DNA of 64,000 bases from Crambe crambe. Lineage: Eukaryota; Porifera; Demospongiae; Poecilosclerida; Crambeidae. The notes under the pieces are model-generated. The model saw only the letters and a list, made by a program, of their open reading frames with translations. It searched no databases and was not told the DNA's origin. The DNA lies in the NCBI GenBank assembly GCA_963924555.1, contig OZ004584.1, positions 186,001 to 250,000 on the forward strand, in the 5' to 3' direction. Made by a program: the position numbers and the translations under genes. Of this stretch, positions 1-11,801 are shown in pieces. Numbering within the stretch: the stretch's first letter is position 1; each line of letters opens with the position of its first letter.

Positions 1-281
1 TGAAGTACTTCTACTATGATTATGAATCTCAAGCCCTCGATCCTGTTGCCCTGTGGAGAGAAGCCTCTTTCAGGGACCTGATAACCCTCCACCCTGTCAA
101 ACACCCTCACAACCTTCTCAGTGTCCACCATTTTTACAAGACATTGCAATACCAGACCTTGTCACTTGACCTGGTCCATCGGCACTATCAGATAAAACAA
201 CTCTGCAAAGATCTGCCCCCTCACCTTCGACCTCATCCCACAAACAAAAGTGATCTCAGTTGTTCATACTTCGGAGCATAG
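1..281 (+). CDS. P0: 3' end of a chondroitin-synthase-family gene that stops before the GalNAc-transferase domain (partial)
   Basis: An open frame enters from outside the window (first full codon at 3) and ends at TAG 279-281. The peptide, with segments such as YFYYDYESQALDP, ITLHPVKHPHN and SVHHFYKTLQ, aligns with the linker that opens exon 3 of gene A just downstream (YFLFDYDGQSLNP, ITIHPIKNLNN, SLHHFYKTLE). In gene A this linker continues for about 400 residues into the GalNAc-transferase domain. Here the frame ends shortly after LCKDLPP and is followed by low-complexity TTTG repeats, so the C-terminal domain is missing. It is either a GlcA-transferase-only gene or a decayed copy. The N-terminal half lies outside the window and cannot be judged. 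Confidence 0.75.
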   Translation, partial: KYFYYDYESQALDPVALWREASFRDLITLHPVKHPHNLLSVHHFYKTLQYQTLSLDLVHRHYQIKQLCKDLPPHLRPHPTNKSDLSCSYFGA

Positions 282-466
282 TTATTGTTGTTTGTTTGTC
301 TGTTTGTCTATTTGTTTGTTTAGTTTTTTTAGTCAATTTGGCATAAACAAATTTCCGTGGGATAATTATTTGCGCGGATTAATGTGGGCGTATCTGATAA
401 CGAAGCCAAGCTCATCCTGTTTGCATTGTTAGATCTCCATGATCAGACTGCAAGCTGGTGGACGAG

Positions 467-3400
467 ATGCGTGTCCAATTGAGCAGCCTGAGGTCCACCT
501 TGCTCTTTCTTTTAGGCATGTTTTTCGGATGGCTACTTACCTTTTATGGTTCGTCTTCCATCCCCGAGTTCTCCTCGCTACAAACACGTGAAGTGCTCCA
601 AACTATCGAAGCATCTCCCCAGGTGGAAAACATGGAGAAGAAAGAAGACTGTGTATGTGGCATGGCGGCAGAGAGACTGAAGCGTCTCTCCAAAATGGCT
701 CTCTTTTTCAGTCATCTGAACGCGAGCAGCAAAGCCCCGCCCACTGCTGTGGAGGACAATGAAAAGGGCCTGAGGGAGTTCCTGTACCCACCCAACCAGC
801 ACCCCATATTGGACGCGGGAGATAGCATGAGATATAAACCAGATATTCAATCTGAACCCAAGATGCTTCAGGAGGAGTATCTGTTTAAAAAAATACTATT
901 TGTAGGCGTACTAACTCAAGAGGAGTACCTACCAACGCGGGCTAAATTCCTCTATGAAACATGGGGGAAGGAGGTCGATAAGTTAATTTTTTTCGTTGGA
1001 GAAGATTGCAATATATCGACAGAGCTGTCGTATTTGCCAGTTATTAAACTGAAGGGAATACCTGATAAGGTGTATCCTCCTCTCAGGAAATCATTTGCCG
1101 TCATGAAGTATATGTACGAGAACTTCAGAAACCAGTTTAACTGGTTTATCCGTGCCGATGATGACATGTATGTCCGTACCAAGAAGCTGAAAGAACTGCT
1201 GACTCAGCTACACCCTTATGAGAAGGTGTATCTTGGAAGGGCAGGGACAGGACGAAAAGCAGACCTTGGTCGGTTACGACTCTTACCACATGAGCGGTAC
1301 TGCATGGGAGGGCCAGGGATTATCCTAAGTATGGCTTCCCTAAGAGGGGTGGGACCTCACCTCTCCAACTGCCTCAATGCAGGTACGTCAAGACATTACC
1401 CCTGGGTCAATCCCAGCTATATAACTCGTCACTAGCTGCAGGATTTTTCATTAATACAGTGGAATTAACTCTCTGAAAGAGGACAAACCTCTCAACAAAG
1501 GACAATCTATATTTACTCTGTACAAAATAACCTCTAAAAGAGGACAAAAGGATGGGCCCATTATTCAGAGGTTCCCACTGTGTCCCCTTCCTAAATGGCT
1601 AGAACAGTGTTAGAATGATTTTGTATTTCTAGTGTTAAGATACAGCGAATCTAATTACAATGATGATGATGTGGAGATAGGACGGTGCATAAGCAGGAAG
1701 ATAAATATCCAGTGTTCTTCTTCCACAGAGGTTGGTGACCTTTAATATTCAAACTTGCTGTGGTCCATGCAAGAAGTGTGTTTAGCTAGAGATGTCATGC
1801 ACAGAAGTGTGTTTAGCTGGAAATGATTATCCCACATTTCAATAAACTAACACTTCTTTTCATTTGAATGCCTCCATGCAGTGGTACATCTTTTTCAAGC
1901 ATTCATAGATCTGTCATACTACATACTGGTTTACATGTATGTTGTTATTCACTAATCCTTTATTCACCATTCAGTCTCGTCAGTACTTCTTGTTTGACTA
2001 CGACGGGCAATCACTCAACCCGATGACCTTGTGGACTTCACCGATTTTCAAGAAAGTGATCACAATTCACCCCATCAAGAACCTCAACAACATGCTCAGT
2101 TTGCATCACTTCTACAAGACTCTCGAGTTTGAGAGTGACTACAAAAACCTCCATCAAATGGCAGATTACTTGAATGATTTGTGCAAGCAGTTACCGCCAT
2201 ATGCTTCTCCTCCACTGTCAGCCAGTGCTGGTTGCAATCTCACATTCCACCCTCAGCTAACTTACTTCAACCAGTCTTCAAAGCTTAGCCACCAGGCACC
2301 TAGTGGGAATGTAGTTCACAGAGAAAGAGTACCTTTCTACTTGAGACCAGTAGATAGATACGACTTACAGCCATGGACACGATTCAATGACACTATCATA
2401 CAAGAAATGAACCTTTTTGCACCTGAACATGCCCCCCAGGCTAGTCTCAAGGGAGAGATCTATCGTGTCTTAAGCATGCTCATGCCATACATCAGATCTC
2501 AGTTCACCCTCCAGACTATGAACATCAAGCATATTTTGGATGGCTACACTCGATTCAACCCTCACTTGGGACGAGAGTACATTTTCAGCTTGAAACTCAC
2601 AGCTGGAGAAACAAAGCCTCCAATTTATCGAAAGTATCATGTAGTTCGTGAGATAGAACCACAAATTTCTGTGGTGAATGTTCGTGTGAGTCCACCTAGC
2701 CACACAGTAAATGTGATTCTCCCTCTTGCAGAAGTAAACGCAAACTTTACTGAATTTTTGAAGAGTTATGCTCATGTTGGTCTGCAGTATTCTGTGAATA
2801 AACTGCATTTGGTGGTGGTGGTTTTCTCGGATGAAAATGCCAAGCTGGTGGAAACTGTACTGAATGATTTCACTGTGAACACTTTCCCACTGTCTACAAC
2901 TCTGACAAAAGCTCAGGGATTGTATAACAACCTCAGGGCATTTGACATTGGTATGGCTGTGCTTGAAGATGAAAAGGCTTTGGTTCTTTTAACGGATGTA
3001 AATCTACATTTTGCTCCAGGATTTTTCCGAAGGTGTCGTTCAAATACTGAGTTGGGAAAGCGTGCATATTTTCCCATGCCATTTATGAGTTACCAGTCTA
3101 ACTCCACTACTTTCTCTGATGGATCTCTCCCTCACATTTCTGCAGATAAGGGACAATGGGATTTCTATAACTTTGGAAGTGCGTGTTTATACAAACAGGA
3201 TTATGACAGAGTCAGAGGAGTCCACAAGAGACAACATGCTTGGGAATTGTTTGAGAGTGTTTCAGCAAGTCACCTCGACGTGATGCAGGCCCCTGAGCCT
3301 GGCCTCTTCTGGACATGGGGAGTGGAGAGGCCATGCCATAATCTGACAATGGAACATCAGAAAGACATTTGCTTGGAAATGAAGAAAGGACGGGCCCATG

Positions 3401-3477
3401 AGCAGGGTGAATTAGCGCAGTACTTAGAAGGACTGGAATCAAGGAAAGACTCCTTTTTAGCAAACACCATTTTTTAA
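467..3477 (+). CDS. A: chondroitin synthase/CHPF-like glycosyltransferase, GlcA-transferase motif intact, GalNAc-transferase motif degenerate
   Basis: Proposed exons are 467-1382, 1633-1730 and 1975-3477, giving about 838 aa (human CHSY1 is about 800). The ATG at 467 is chosen because the frame upstream of it has only GTG. A type II Golgi anchor occupies about residues 7-27. The fringe-like domain has TWG, then ADDD at 230-233 (metal/UDP-sugar site) and YCMGGPG ending at about 284. Exon 2 encodes DDDVEIGRC, which matches the DVEVGRC block of CHSY enzymes, and its donor GTTGGT is weak. In the C-terminal CHGN domain the expected CDVD is TDVN at about 679-681 and no GWGGED motif is seen. Predicted role: chondroitin GlcA-transferase or polymerisation partner in the Golgi. 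AATAAA lies at 3595-3600. Confidence 0.85.
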
Positions 3478-3594
3478 TACTTCAATTTCAACTTTCCATT
3501 TCATTGTATGCAAAGAGCAGCAGTATTTCAGGTTTGTGGTCAGTAACACAGTGTATTTCATCATGATGGACAGTTGCCCTATATACAATTCCTT

Positions 3595-3600
3595 AATAAA
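3595..3600 (+). terminator. Poly(A) signal of gene A
   Basis: AATAAA lies 118 bp after the stop of gene A, before the promoter of gene B. It is a sequence match only. Confidence 0.55.
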
Positions 3601-3841
3601 TTTTGCCATGTTTTTTTTACTGGCATGTGATGCACCCTGAATGTCTATGCCCTACCTTTTAACAATGCAAAGGGCAAACCAGACTTATACACATAATCGA
3701 TCATATCAGCACAAAAATATTCGATACCATACAAGCGCGCGGCAAGCGCTCAATTACGAGAATATTTATTACTGTTGCTAGCTAGTCTAGCCTTTGTGAT
3801 AAAATTAATTGATATGTAAAAAAAAAGGAAAAAAGACCATA

Positions 3842-3853
3842 TGCGCATGCGCG
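3842..3853 (+). promoter_or_regulatory. NRF1-like palindrome upstream of gene B
   Basis: TGCGCATGCGCG lies about 80 bp before the start codon of gene B and matches the NRF1 core GCGCATGCGC. A second half-site (CATGCGCA) follows at about 3864-3871. The surrounding 3735-3875 stretch is unusually CpG-rich for this AT-rich locus, so it is the likely core promoter. Confidence 0.5.
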
Positions 3854-3929
3854 TAATTACGCACATGCGCAGTCAAAGAATGCAAGATCCTACTGATGGT
3901 GCTATGGCTATAGACGAGGTTAGGGGAAA

Positions 3930-5265
3930 ATGAAACATCTGAAATACTTCCTCGGTGGATGTGTGACTGGCTCGCTGGTGGTCTTCATAATGTACTTTTT
4001 CACGGTGTACATACAAGACTTGAACGAGTATGAAGGATACTATGAGGACATTAGCAGCTACATCGAAAAGGAGGCCGACAGTGATACTTCCGCAGCAGAT
4101 TTCCCTGCAAGAACAGCTACAGGACAGAAAGAAACACCACAAAGATCATCAGGTATCCTTGACAGATTAAAATCTATTTTAGTCACTAAAACCAGTCACT
4201 TCTCTCCAACTAATCCGGTACTTGCAAGTGAAAGATTTCTGTTGTCTATAGTTTTAGCATCACTGAATCAAATGGAATCCACTGTAAATACAATAAATAG
4301 TACATGGGGACAGAGTGCAAAGGATTGGAAAGTTTCAGTGGGCACAAGAGGTTGGAACAAGGAAAATTTATCGTCAGTATCCAGTGTTAATGAGCAGTAT
4401 GTATTAATAGCACAAAAGTGTAAAGATTTCCCTACAGGAAAAGCACTTTCTCCAAAGCAGCTATTTTGCTTGTTAACTGAGATTCATGACTCTTACATTG
4501 GGAAATATCATTGGTTCATCATTCTCTTGAATTCCACTTATTTCTCTTACAATAAACTGACTCAAGTCTTACATCTACTCAACTCTGAAGAGGTCATCTA
4601 CATGGGTCTACCAGCAACTCATACAGTATCAAACAAAAAATCCAAACAATCTGATGTGATTCATTTCTGCCAGAATGGACCAGGGATAGTGTTGAGCAGA
4701 AGAGCATTAGAGAGGATAGTCCCACACCTTCGTGAGTGTCTGAAGGAAAAGGCATCCAGGGAAGGAGATGTAAAGCTGGGGCATTGCTTCACGAAAAAGT
4801 TAGGCATCACCTGTTCACTATCATTAAAGGTACAAATTGTGAAAAATTTTAATGGGCATAAGAAAAACTGTGCTTAAGTCGTGCATGTCAAATGAGCAAT
4901 AACCTCGAGAATGGGTCGTTCTAAGTGTTGTTATTTTTTGAATGGCATGCCTTATGGTTTCAAATATGTCTCTTTGTCATAGTTAAGAGGTATATAATAT
5001 TCACCCTTCTGGGAACTGAATAGAAGGACATGGCTATTCACAAATTGCTTTCAAGCATGCATTTAGAGTGTCTAAGCATAATGGAATACTAGTTAGAAAC
5101 ATCCATCTTTCCTTCTTCATGTCTATAAATTCATGTACCACACATTGTGTAAACAATGGAGTCATGAATGCCTGGCTGTTCTCAGGTTCATGTGAGAGCA
5201 TTCAGAATGCTCTGTATGTGTTCATGTACACAGGGGGAGGAAGGTCATCTTTTTTTCTTTTTTCT

Positions 5266-5296
<31 letters not shown>

Positions 5297-7333
5297 GGTG
5301 AGTGTAAATAAAAGTGTGACCACACTAGCATGTGAAGTGGGGGGGTCTAGGGGGCATGCTCACCTAAGCCTCATTGGATTGGATCTGGTGCATTCTCTGA
5401 GGTTCTAGGGTGATATCTCAATTCCCACTGAATATAGCTAGCTAACTACGTTTAAGCTGGAAAATAAACAACAACAACAACAACAACAACAAAAAGAATC
5501 TAAGAACATGGAAGCTTACATATTAATCTACAACCAGTTAAGCAACTACCATCAAGTAGATTACTGCTACTCAGTAGATTCACATTTATAGCTAGCTAGC
5601 TAGCAATGTCATGAAAAAAATTTATTTTGATGAATCACAGTAATGAAAAATGATCATATCACTCAAAAAAGAATGCATGATGCGACTTTTGACCATTAAA
5701 ATCTAAATTGGTTGTGGAAAAAATTTTAAGACTTGTGAAAATGATAAAATTTTTCATGAGATCAACAACACTCAAATGTGAACCTAACCATTCAGCATGA
5801 TGCCTAGATTGACTTTTGACTATTAAAACCTAAAAAGTGGTCATGAACGTGAATCTAAGCATTCAGCATGATGCCTACATGATTATCAGTAAAAAATGTT
5901 TCTCTCTCATGCAGATTGACCCTTCAATACTCTTTCTCTCTCATCCCAATGACCTGCGCATGCTTGAAAACTCCATCACCATTTCTCCAGTCACGAGCAT
6001 TGACCACATGCAATCTCTCCATCTCTACAGACTTGCTCAAGAAATGAACCAACTCAAGATTGAATTAAACCACAAATCTGAACTAGCAAGCACCACATGC
6101 TCAGACCTCTCCAATTCCAGACTGGAATTCCAATCTAATTATTGCAACTTCAGCATCATGCATTCGCAAATGTCCGCTCCAAATTTACAGCTTCTGGAAT
6201 CTCACCCATCCCGACTGAGTGAGGTGGTGAAATGGCAGTTCATTAGGGGAAAGAGTGTGTATAACAGTGAACACTCTAATCCAGTAGGTTTTCTACCAAA
6301 ACACACTCAGCAGGAGCTACTGTTTGTTTTGAACAAAGCGCTGCAGTTTCTCAAAAGGAGACAAAGTTTGACGAGAGTTCAGAACACTTATGTCCGTTCA
6401 GGAGGCAGTATTGGGAAAGAATACATTCTAGACTTGGAAATGAAAGGAAGAAAAGGAGTCATTGAAAGAAGATTTTCCATAATTCTTCCTCTTCTTGCTA
6501 ATTTGATGCTCATCGAGCAGAAAGAAGCTCCTCCTTCCTTGAACAAGATCATCCAATTCATCATCCCCTTAAGTAATGTTGGTACTCGACTTACAGACTT
6601 CTTGGCAATGTACGAAGAAATTTGCCTGAAAACAAATGAAAAATGTCGTTTAAATTTGGTCATTTACGGAGAAAAAGATGTAGAACTGATTGCTGAGTCA
6701 CTCAAAAGGTTAAAATTAAAATATCCTCAGGCAAGATTCAACTTGATAGTCGGGAAAGGGAAATTCAGTCGAGGAAGAGCATTGGGGTTAGGTCTTGCGG
6801 AATTGATGGACTCTGACCTTGCCTTCATCTGTGATGTTGATATGACAGTGGAAAGGGACTTCTTGAAGAGATGTGAGAGGAACACGATCCAAGGAAAACA
6901 AGTGTACTTCCCCGAGTTCTTTAAGTATTATGATATGGAATATGTCTATCGCTTCAGTAGAATCCCTCAGGGCAGGATCATTAGCAAGAAGCATGGACAC
7001 TGGAACACTTACTCCTATGGAATGCTATGCATTTATAAGTCCGACTACATCTCTGCAGGTGGTTATGATCTTGGAATTGAAGGGTGGGGTGGGGAAGACG
7101 TCCAGTTCGCTGAGCGGATCTTGAGAACAAATTTGACTATCTTCAGAGCTCCAGATCCGGCCCTTTCTCATCGCTACCATGACAAAGTTTGTAGCACCAA
7201 ACTTACTCCAGTGCAGTTTGCCAGCTGTATATCATCACGCAATCAAGATATTGCTGACCGTGCCCAACTGGCTGAGTATGTTTTTTACTTAGAGAATAAA
7301 TGCAAAATAAAGCATTGGAAGTTATGGAACTAA
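3930..7333 (+). CDS. B: chondroitin-synthase-family protein, GlcA-transferase motif lost, GalNAc-transferase motif intact
   Basis: Two exons, 3930-4829 and 5915-7333, joined in phase 0 give about 772 aa. A short upstream ORF (ATG 3904) ends at the start codon. The N-terminal anchor is at about residues 5-27. The fringe-like domain keeps TWG and NGPG, but the position of the DDD motif reads LLNST, so GlcA transfer is unlikely. The C-terminal CHGN domain keeps CDVD (DVD at 607-609), an HGHWNTY segment, GWGGED at 690-695 and LSHRYH, all typical of an active beta-1,4-GalNAc-transferase. Predicted role: the GalNAc-adding half of a Golgi chondroitin polymerase, needing a GlcA-transferase partner such as A or G. 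Its intron carries a dispersed repeat up to the acceptor. Confidence 0.88.
5276..5298 (+). repeat. Poly(G) run preceded by a T-rich stretch
   Basis: Twenty-three consecutive G follow a T/C-rich run (5250-5275) in the intron of gene B. It is simple sequence and its length is likely to be uncertain. Confidence 0.8.
5640..5885 (-). repeat. Dispersed repeat family R2, copy 1
   Basis: Contains two degenerate units with CATTCAGCATGATGCCTA and TTGACTTTTGAC. This is the reverse complement of the motif TAGGCATCATGCTGAATG seen near 27740 and 62855. The end of the repeat runs to within about 30 bp of the exon 2 acceptor of gene B. Confidence 0.6.
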
Positions 7334-7483
7334 TTAGTGTAGATATGGTTATGTCACATCAATGTTGAAACCATTCTGAAAGCAGCTGTTAACTGAAAAT
7401 ACTTCCAACAGCTAAAGTTTATTTTGTGTTCACTTAATACATTCAATTCTTATCCAATTTTAAAAACCAACTCAGTGGGTGAT

Positions 7484-7560
7484 CAGCTCTTGTGCTGATG
7501 TTGCTTTAAATGTGAAATTTGGTCAAGAATTGAGAAAGCGTTAGAGCAATTATAGGTGAG
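7484..7560 (+). repeat. Dispersed repeat R3, copy 1
   Basis: Contains TTTAAATGTGAAATTTGGTC followed by AAGAATTGAGAAAG and TTAGAGCAA. The reverse complement of nearly the same string lies at about 16375-16460 in the intron of gene E. Confidence 0.6.
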
Positions 7561-7667
7561 TGATCAATGCAAGTAAGCCAGAAACCACAAAGCCACTCAT
7601 ATTTTGACCTCACCACTTAATGCAGTCTCTAATTAATTAGGCCACACATATTCTATATATATATATA

Positions 7668-7670
<3 letters not shown>

Positions 7671-7713
<43 letters not shown>
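7671..7713 (+). repeat. (GA)n microsatellite
   Basis: About 21 uninterrupted GA units, preceded by a TA-rich run. Confidence 0.95.
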
Positions 7714-7719
<6 letters not shown>

Positions 7720-7872
7720 ATGGATGGATGATATTAATCATCTCTTCAGTTAGTTTAGAGAAGGTTTCTACATGATTCATAAACCCAAAAGACTCACAGC
7801 TAGAATCACAAGCTTCATTGAAACTTGGAAGTTTAATACATACATGGTATCACTATGTATACATCATCAACT

Positions 7873-7914
7873 ACAACAACAACAACAACAATAACAACAA
7901 CAACAACAACAACA
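7873..7914 (+). repeat. (CAA)n microsatellite
   Basis: About 14 CAA units with one CAATAA interruption. The polythreonine reading frame across it is not considered a gene. Confidence 0.9.
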
Positions 7915-9278
7915 TTCTACAACCTTCTCCCCCAAGTCCCCCAAGTCCCCATATTTTCCTTAGGGATGTGGATGCGGCTTTCAAGAACTCATGACTCTCC
8001 AGCTCCAAGGGAAGAAATCCGAAACCACACTCATCATCTGCACTACTCCTGAAGGTCAGCTAATCACATAGGTGGAGCAAGCAATTTTTAGGTGTATGGC
8101 TCCTTTGATGTGGATAACACAGCTAGCTATAATAGGACATCAATACACACACCATGTGTGTATTCTTTGATCATAACACTATAAAATAAGAGATTTCCCC
8201 CAAAGGCACGGCATATTTCACGACATTTAAAATAGGAAACAAGGAAACATTGTTATCCTTATCAAGTTCCCTTCAGGTTTCAGACTATCATAGTGTAAAA
8301 GTGGTAGGGCTACAGCCGTACTTGCCATACCACTTATGAATTGGACATGTTGCTATAAGAGAAGTCAGGTGTCTAAGCAATTAATTATTAATCCACTCTT
8401 TCCAGTGTGGGTGGTTAATTAGGATACGGTCTCTGGTCTCTGGTCTCTTCCACTTATGGATGGCTATCTACTTAGCTAATACCCTAGGGATTCCAAACAA
8501 AATCATGTAGCTCTGCTCTGTTAGAATCCATCTCCAACACAAAGGATTGAAGCACATTACTCATGTATGTACATACCTAATAATAGTATCCTCCAGTCCT
8601 CCCTCATACAATTATTGCCAGCAAAATTCATGAACCAAGCAAAATCTCGCCCTTAAAAAAAAAAAAATTATTATTGACCTTCCATTCATGGAAATATATC
8701 TTGTGGCACTTGAGGCATTTCAGTTTTGGATTGGTGGCTGTTGTTAATTGTTATTGTAAGGAGTGTAGCTATAACCAAGTACAGAACTCAATGCATATAA
8801 AGTACTTAGACATAACTGGCTTAATTAACTTATCTGATCACACTTCAAAAGGTAAAAAAGCTTGTATTAGTATATTTATTGAGCATGAATATAATTCCAT
8901 TGATTATTTATCTGATTCTGCAGTAACTTGCCAGAATAAGTGAATGTGAAAGCTCTCGGGCTACTGATTGATATGTACCTTCAACACAACTACATGTGGT
9001 GAGTCACTTTATATTTCAGTGGTGCAAAACTAGCTGACTTGCCCGTACAGAAAAAAACAACTTGAAATGGTTAAGTTGTCATGGTTACACACATCCCACA
9101 ATATAACTGTTGTCAAGTGGTGAACATGAAACACACCACAGATATCCAGTTACCTATTGTCAATCCCAACTTGGAAGTTGGCACTGAAACAAAAATATGT
9201 GAAAATGAACAGTATTTTACAATGTATTTGGGTGCTATTGAAACTGTTAAGTGACACGTCAAATAATTAAAATTTTCA

Positions 9279-10709
9279 CTAAAAAACCCATAATTTTCTA
9301 TGATGTAATCCGCATTGCTTCTCCAAGTAAAAGACATGTTCAGCTAGAGTAGTTCTATCGGCAATATCTTCATTCCGTGATGAGATGCAGTTTGCAAACT
9401 GTTTGGGGGTCAGATTGGTGTCACAGACTTTATCGTGGAAACGGTGTGAGAGGGAAGGATCAGGTACCCTCATAATGTCCAGTTTTGCACCAACGATTCT
9501 CTCAGCCAAGTCTACATCCTCCACACCCCAACCTGTAATGGCAGTATTGAAACCTCCAACGGCATCGTAGTCAGATTTATGGATACAGAGCATCCCATAC
9601 CCATACGTGTTCCAATGCCCATTTAATCTGTGAATGCTATAGGCACTAGATTCTGGAGGCTTGCGGTTGAATTTGTACACATAGTCCATATTGTAGTATT
9701 TGAAGACTTCAGGGTAATACACTCTCCTGCTCTGTATTGCATTTTGCCGGCAGCGACCAAGAAATGCTTTTTCAATGGTCATATCGACGTCACACATAAA
9801 TGCCAAATCGTCTCCTCTCAAACTGAGCATGCCCTGATGAAGAGCAGTGCCCCGACTGAAGTGCCCTTCTCCTCGGATGATGTCATAGTCAAAGGAGTCC
9901 TTGAAATTGGGAATTGTTTTGTTCACTACCTGTTCATCTTCATCACTGAAAAGGACTAAAATAAGTTTGCAGGATTCTTGTGTGTGGACACAGAGGTCTA
10001 AGTACATATCCAAGAATAAAGATAATCGATCGGACACTCTGTACAGGGGAATAATGAAGTTTACTGTTTTCTTTGCAGGATCATTATGGACAGAAATCAA
10101 GGTGGGTTTCGGTTGAAGTGGGCGGAGCAAGCTTATCCGTCTCTGAAAGAGCCCTTTCTTGTCTTGGAATTCTAAATCCAGAATGTACTCGCGACCTAGC
10201 GTGCTGACAAACCTGAAATACACGTTGATTATCTGTATCAAAGTGAGTGTCCTACTCTCTCTTGGCTTTAGTAGTTCAATACTATCCTTGACTATATTCT
10301 CCAATTCAACCTTCATATCTCCTACAATTCCAGAGGATGGTCTTATGGTTTCACCCTGGTATAGCAAGTTTTTGTGAATCAGCTTCCAGCGAGGAACTTC
10401 GTCTTTATTGGAAGGAACGTAACCTTTAAGTTTTCTTCTCACCTCTTTTTCCCATACTTTTCCCGTCTCGCTCGATACTTTTCCCATCTCTGGGTCCCTC
10501 TCTATGCGAGTGCTTTCGCTCTCTTCGTCCTCCGGTGTATTAGCGATTATCTCCAACCCTTCTGGGGGCTGCCTGCGCGAGACCACCTCTTGAGCATCCC
10601 TGCTTTGCATAATGACTACAGAGAAATAGCAGACAACATACAGGAGGGCTGCTGATGCCAAACTGCCTAGGAAAAAACCTCGAAGAAACGTCTTGGATCG
10701 CGACTGCAT
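9279..10709 (-). CDS. C: single-exon, single-domain chondroitin GalNAc-transferase (CSGALNACT-like)
   Basis: One uninterrupted frame of 476 aa starts at the ATG 10707-10709. The N-terminal anchor is at about residues 8-34, followed by a charged stem and then only the CHGN GalNAc-transferase domain. Visible motifs are FSRGTAL, CDVD (DVD 307-309), GHWNTYGYGMLC, GWGVED from about 393 and LSHRFHDKVC. The fringe-like domain found in A, B and D-G is absent, which is the architecture of CSGALNACT1/2 (GalNAc-transferases that initiate or extend chondroitin). The catalytic block is close to that of B and D, so it could instead be a local cluster member that lost its N-terminal half. It has no introns, although all its intact neighbours do. 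Confidence 0.87.
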   Translation of the reverse strand: MQSRSKTFLRGFFLGSLASAALLYVVCYFSVVIMQSRDAQEVVSRRQPPEGLEIIANTPEDEESESTRIERDPEMGKVSSETGKVWEKEVRRKLKGYVPSNKDEVPRWKLIHKNLLYQGETIRPSSGIVGDMKVELENIVKDSIELLKPRESRTLTLIQIINVYFRFVSTLGREYILDLEFQDKKGLFQRRISLLRPLQPKPTLISVHNDPAKKTVNFIIPLYRVSDRLSLFLDMYLDLCVHTQESCKLILVLFSDEDEQVVNKTIPNFKDSFDYDIIRGEGHFSRGTALHQGMLSLRGDDLAFMCDVDMTIEKAFLGRCRQNAIQSRRVYYPEVFKYYNMDYVYKFNRKPPESSAYSIHRLNGHWNTYGYGMLCIHKSDYDAVGGFNTAITGWGVEDVDLAERIVGAKLDIMRVPDPSLSHRFHDKVCDTNLTPKQFANCISSRNEDIADRTTLAEHVFYLEKQCGLHHRKLWVF

Positions 10710-11212
10710 AGCATTAGTAAGTTTCTTGCTGTTCCAGTAGATAGATCAGAGAGAGGCCTGCTAGCTATTAAAATGCATCGAATCGAAATCGTAGAAATTA
10801 GCACCACATGTATATTATAGCTAGCTAGCTAGCTATAATATGGTTGCCCTGCCCAAAATTAATTAAAATGGCGCGTGCGCGGTGGGGGTTTTTCCCAAAA
10901 ATTAAAAATTTATTACAGCCTATTTGAGTGCTACATCAAAGGGAAGCCACCAGTTGTAATTCTAGTACATTGTTGAGAAATATTGAAAAAAAAAAATTTT
11001 TTTTTTTAACAAGAGAAACATTAAAATTGAAGCTATAGGCCTATCAAAAAACGCAATTTACACAGAAATCTTTCAGTCCAATGCAGAACAGTCTCAGCTA
11101 CTACTATATTTAATAGAGAAGGTGATATCACCGGCAGCTTCTCAACATCAATATCGATGATACTGTCCATTTAGCAGCTAGCTAGTAGTCTAGCAAGCCT
11201 TTACCTCGGGCA

Positions 11213-11262
11213 GTATGTGATTTATCACCTTTGCCCTCGGGCTCATGTGATAAATCACATAC
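11213..11262. repeat. Inverted repeat with 16-bp perfect arms
   Basis: Arms GTATGTGATTTATCAC (11213-11228) and its reverse complement (11247-11262) are separated by 18 bp. Similarity continues outward (CTCGGGCA and AGCCCTCG). It may be a small foldback element. Confidence 0.75.
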
Positions 11263-11667
11263 AGCCCTCGAAGCCATGCTATAACTATTACTTAGCTAGT
11301 AATGATATTCAACAGTCTCTTAGGATCTCGACAAAGAAGGAACGTATTTTTTAATATAGAATGGGGTATATTTAGATCAGCAACTTCCTACTCCAGTGAC
11401 ATGGGAACTTGCTATTGACCTCACATGCAAAGCATGGCACTACAGTAAATCAGTAAATATTGTCACGTCACCTCCGGACACATGTAGAGCTATAGTTCGA
11501 ACTAGTTTGTTCTTTCTTTCTTTCTCTTTGAATAGCTGATCACCACTAGACCATGTTGGATGTTCTAGAGCATGTGCTTGATGGTCTGGTAAGACCTGTT
11601 TAGCTGGCTAAGCATAAACATGAGGGATTGTTTACATGTTGTGGGAGATTAAGAACTCTTTCAAAGG

Positions 11668-11801
11668 CAGTGTTGCCAGGTTCATGGATTTATCCACAAT
11701 CTGTGGATTTTTGGATAAGAAAAATGTCTATGAATATCTATGGATGTCTATGGATGTCTATCTGTCTGTGGATTTTTTAAGAGAGCAACCTGGCAACACT
11801 G
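11668..11801. mobile_element. 134-bp MITE with 15-bp perfect terminal inverted repeats and 6-bp target duplication
   Basis: Terminal repeats CAGTGTTGCCAGGTT (11668-11682) and AACCTGGCAACACTG (11787-11801) are perfect inverses. CAAAGG flanks the element on both sides (11662-11667 and 11802-11807). The interior is a degenerate ATCTATGGATGTCT tandem array with no coding potential. It looks like a non-autonomous DNA transposon. Confidence 0.8.

Larger units (their letters stand above)
7334..9278. other. Intergenic spacer between genes B and C (3' ends face each other)
   Basis: No coding exon was recognised. It holds a repeat shared with the intron of gene E (about 7484-7560), a GA microsatellite, a CAA microsatellite and AT-rich sequence. 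Short open frames here lack any recognisable motif. Confidence 0.6.

Noticed and set aside
458..466. GTG at 458 as start of gene A, and TTG at 15082 as start of gene D
   Set aside because: In a nuclear animal gene the first ATGs (467 and 15061) are preferred and both still precede the membrane anchor.
3212..3463. Opposite-strand open frames within exons of A, B, C, D and ATP5F1B
   Set aside because: They overlap strongly supported coding exons and show no independent motif.
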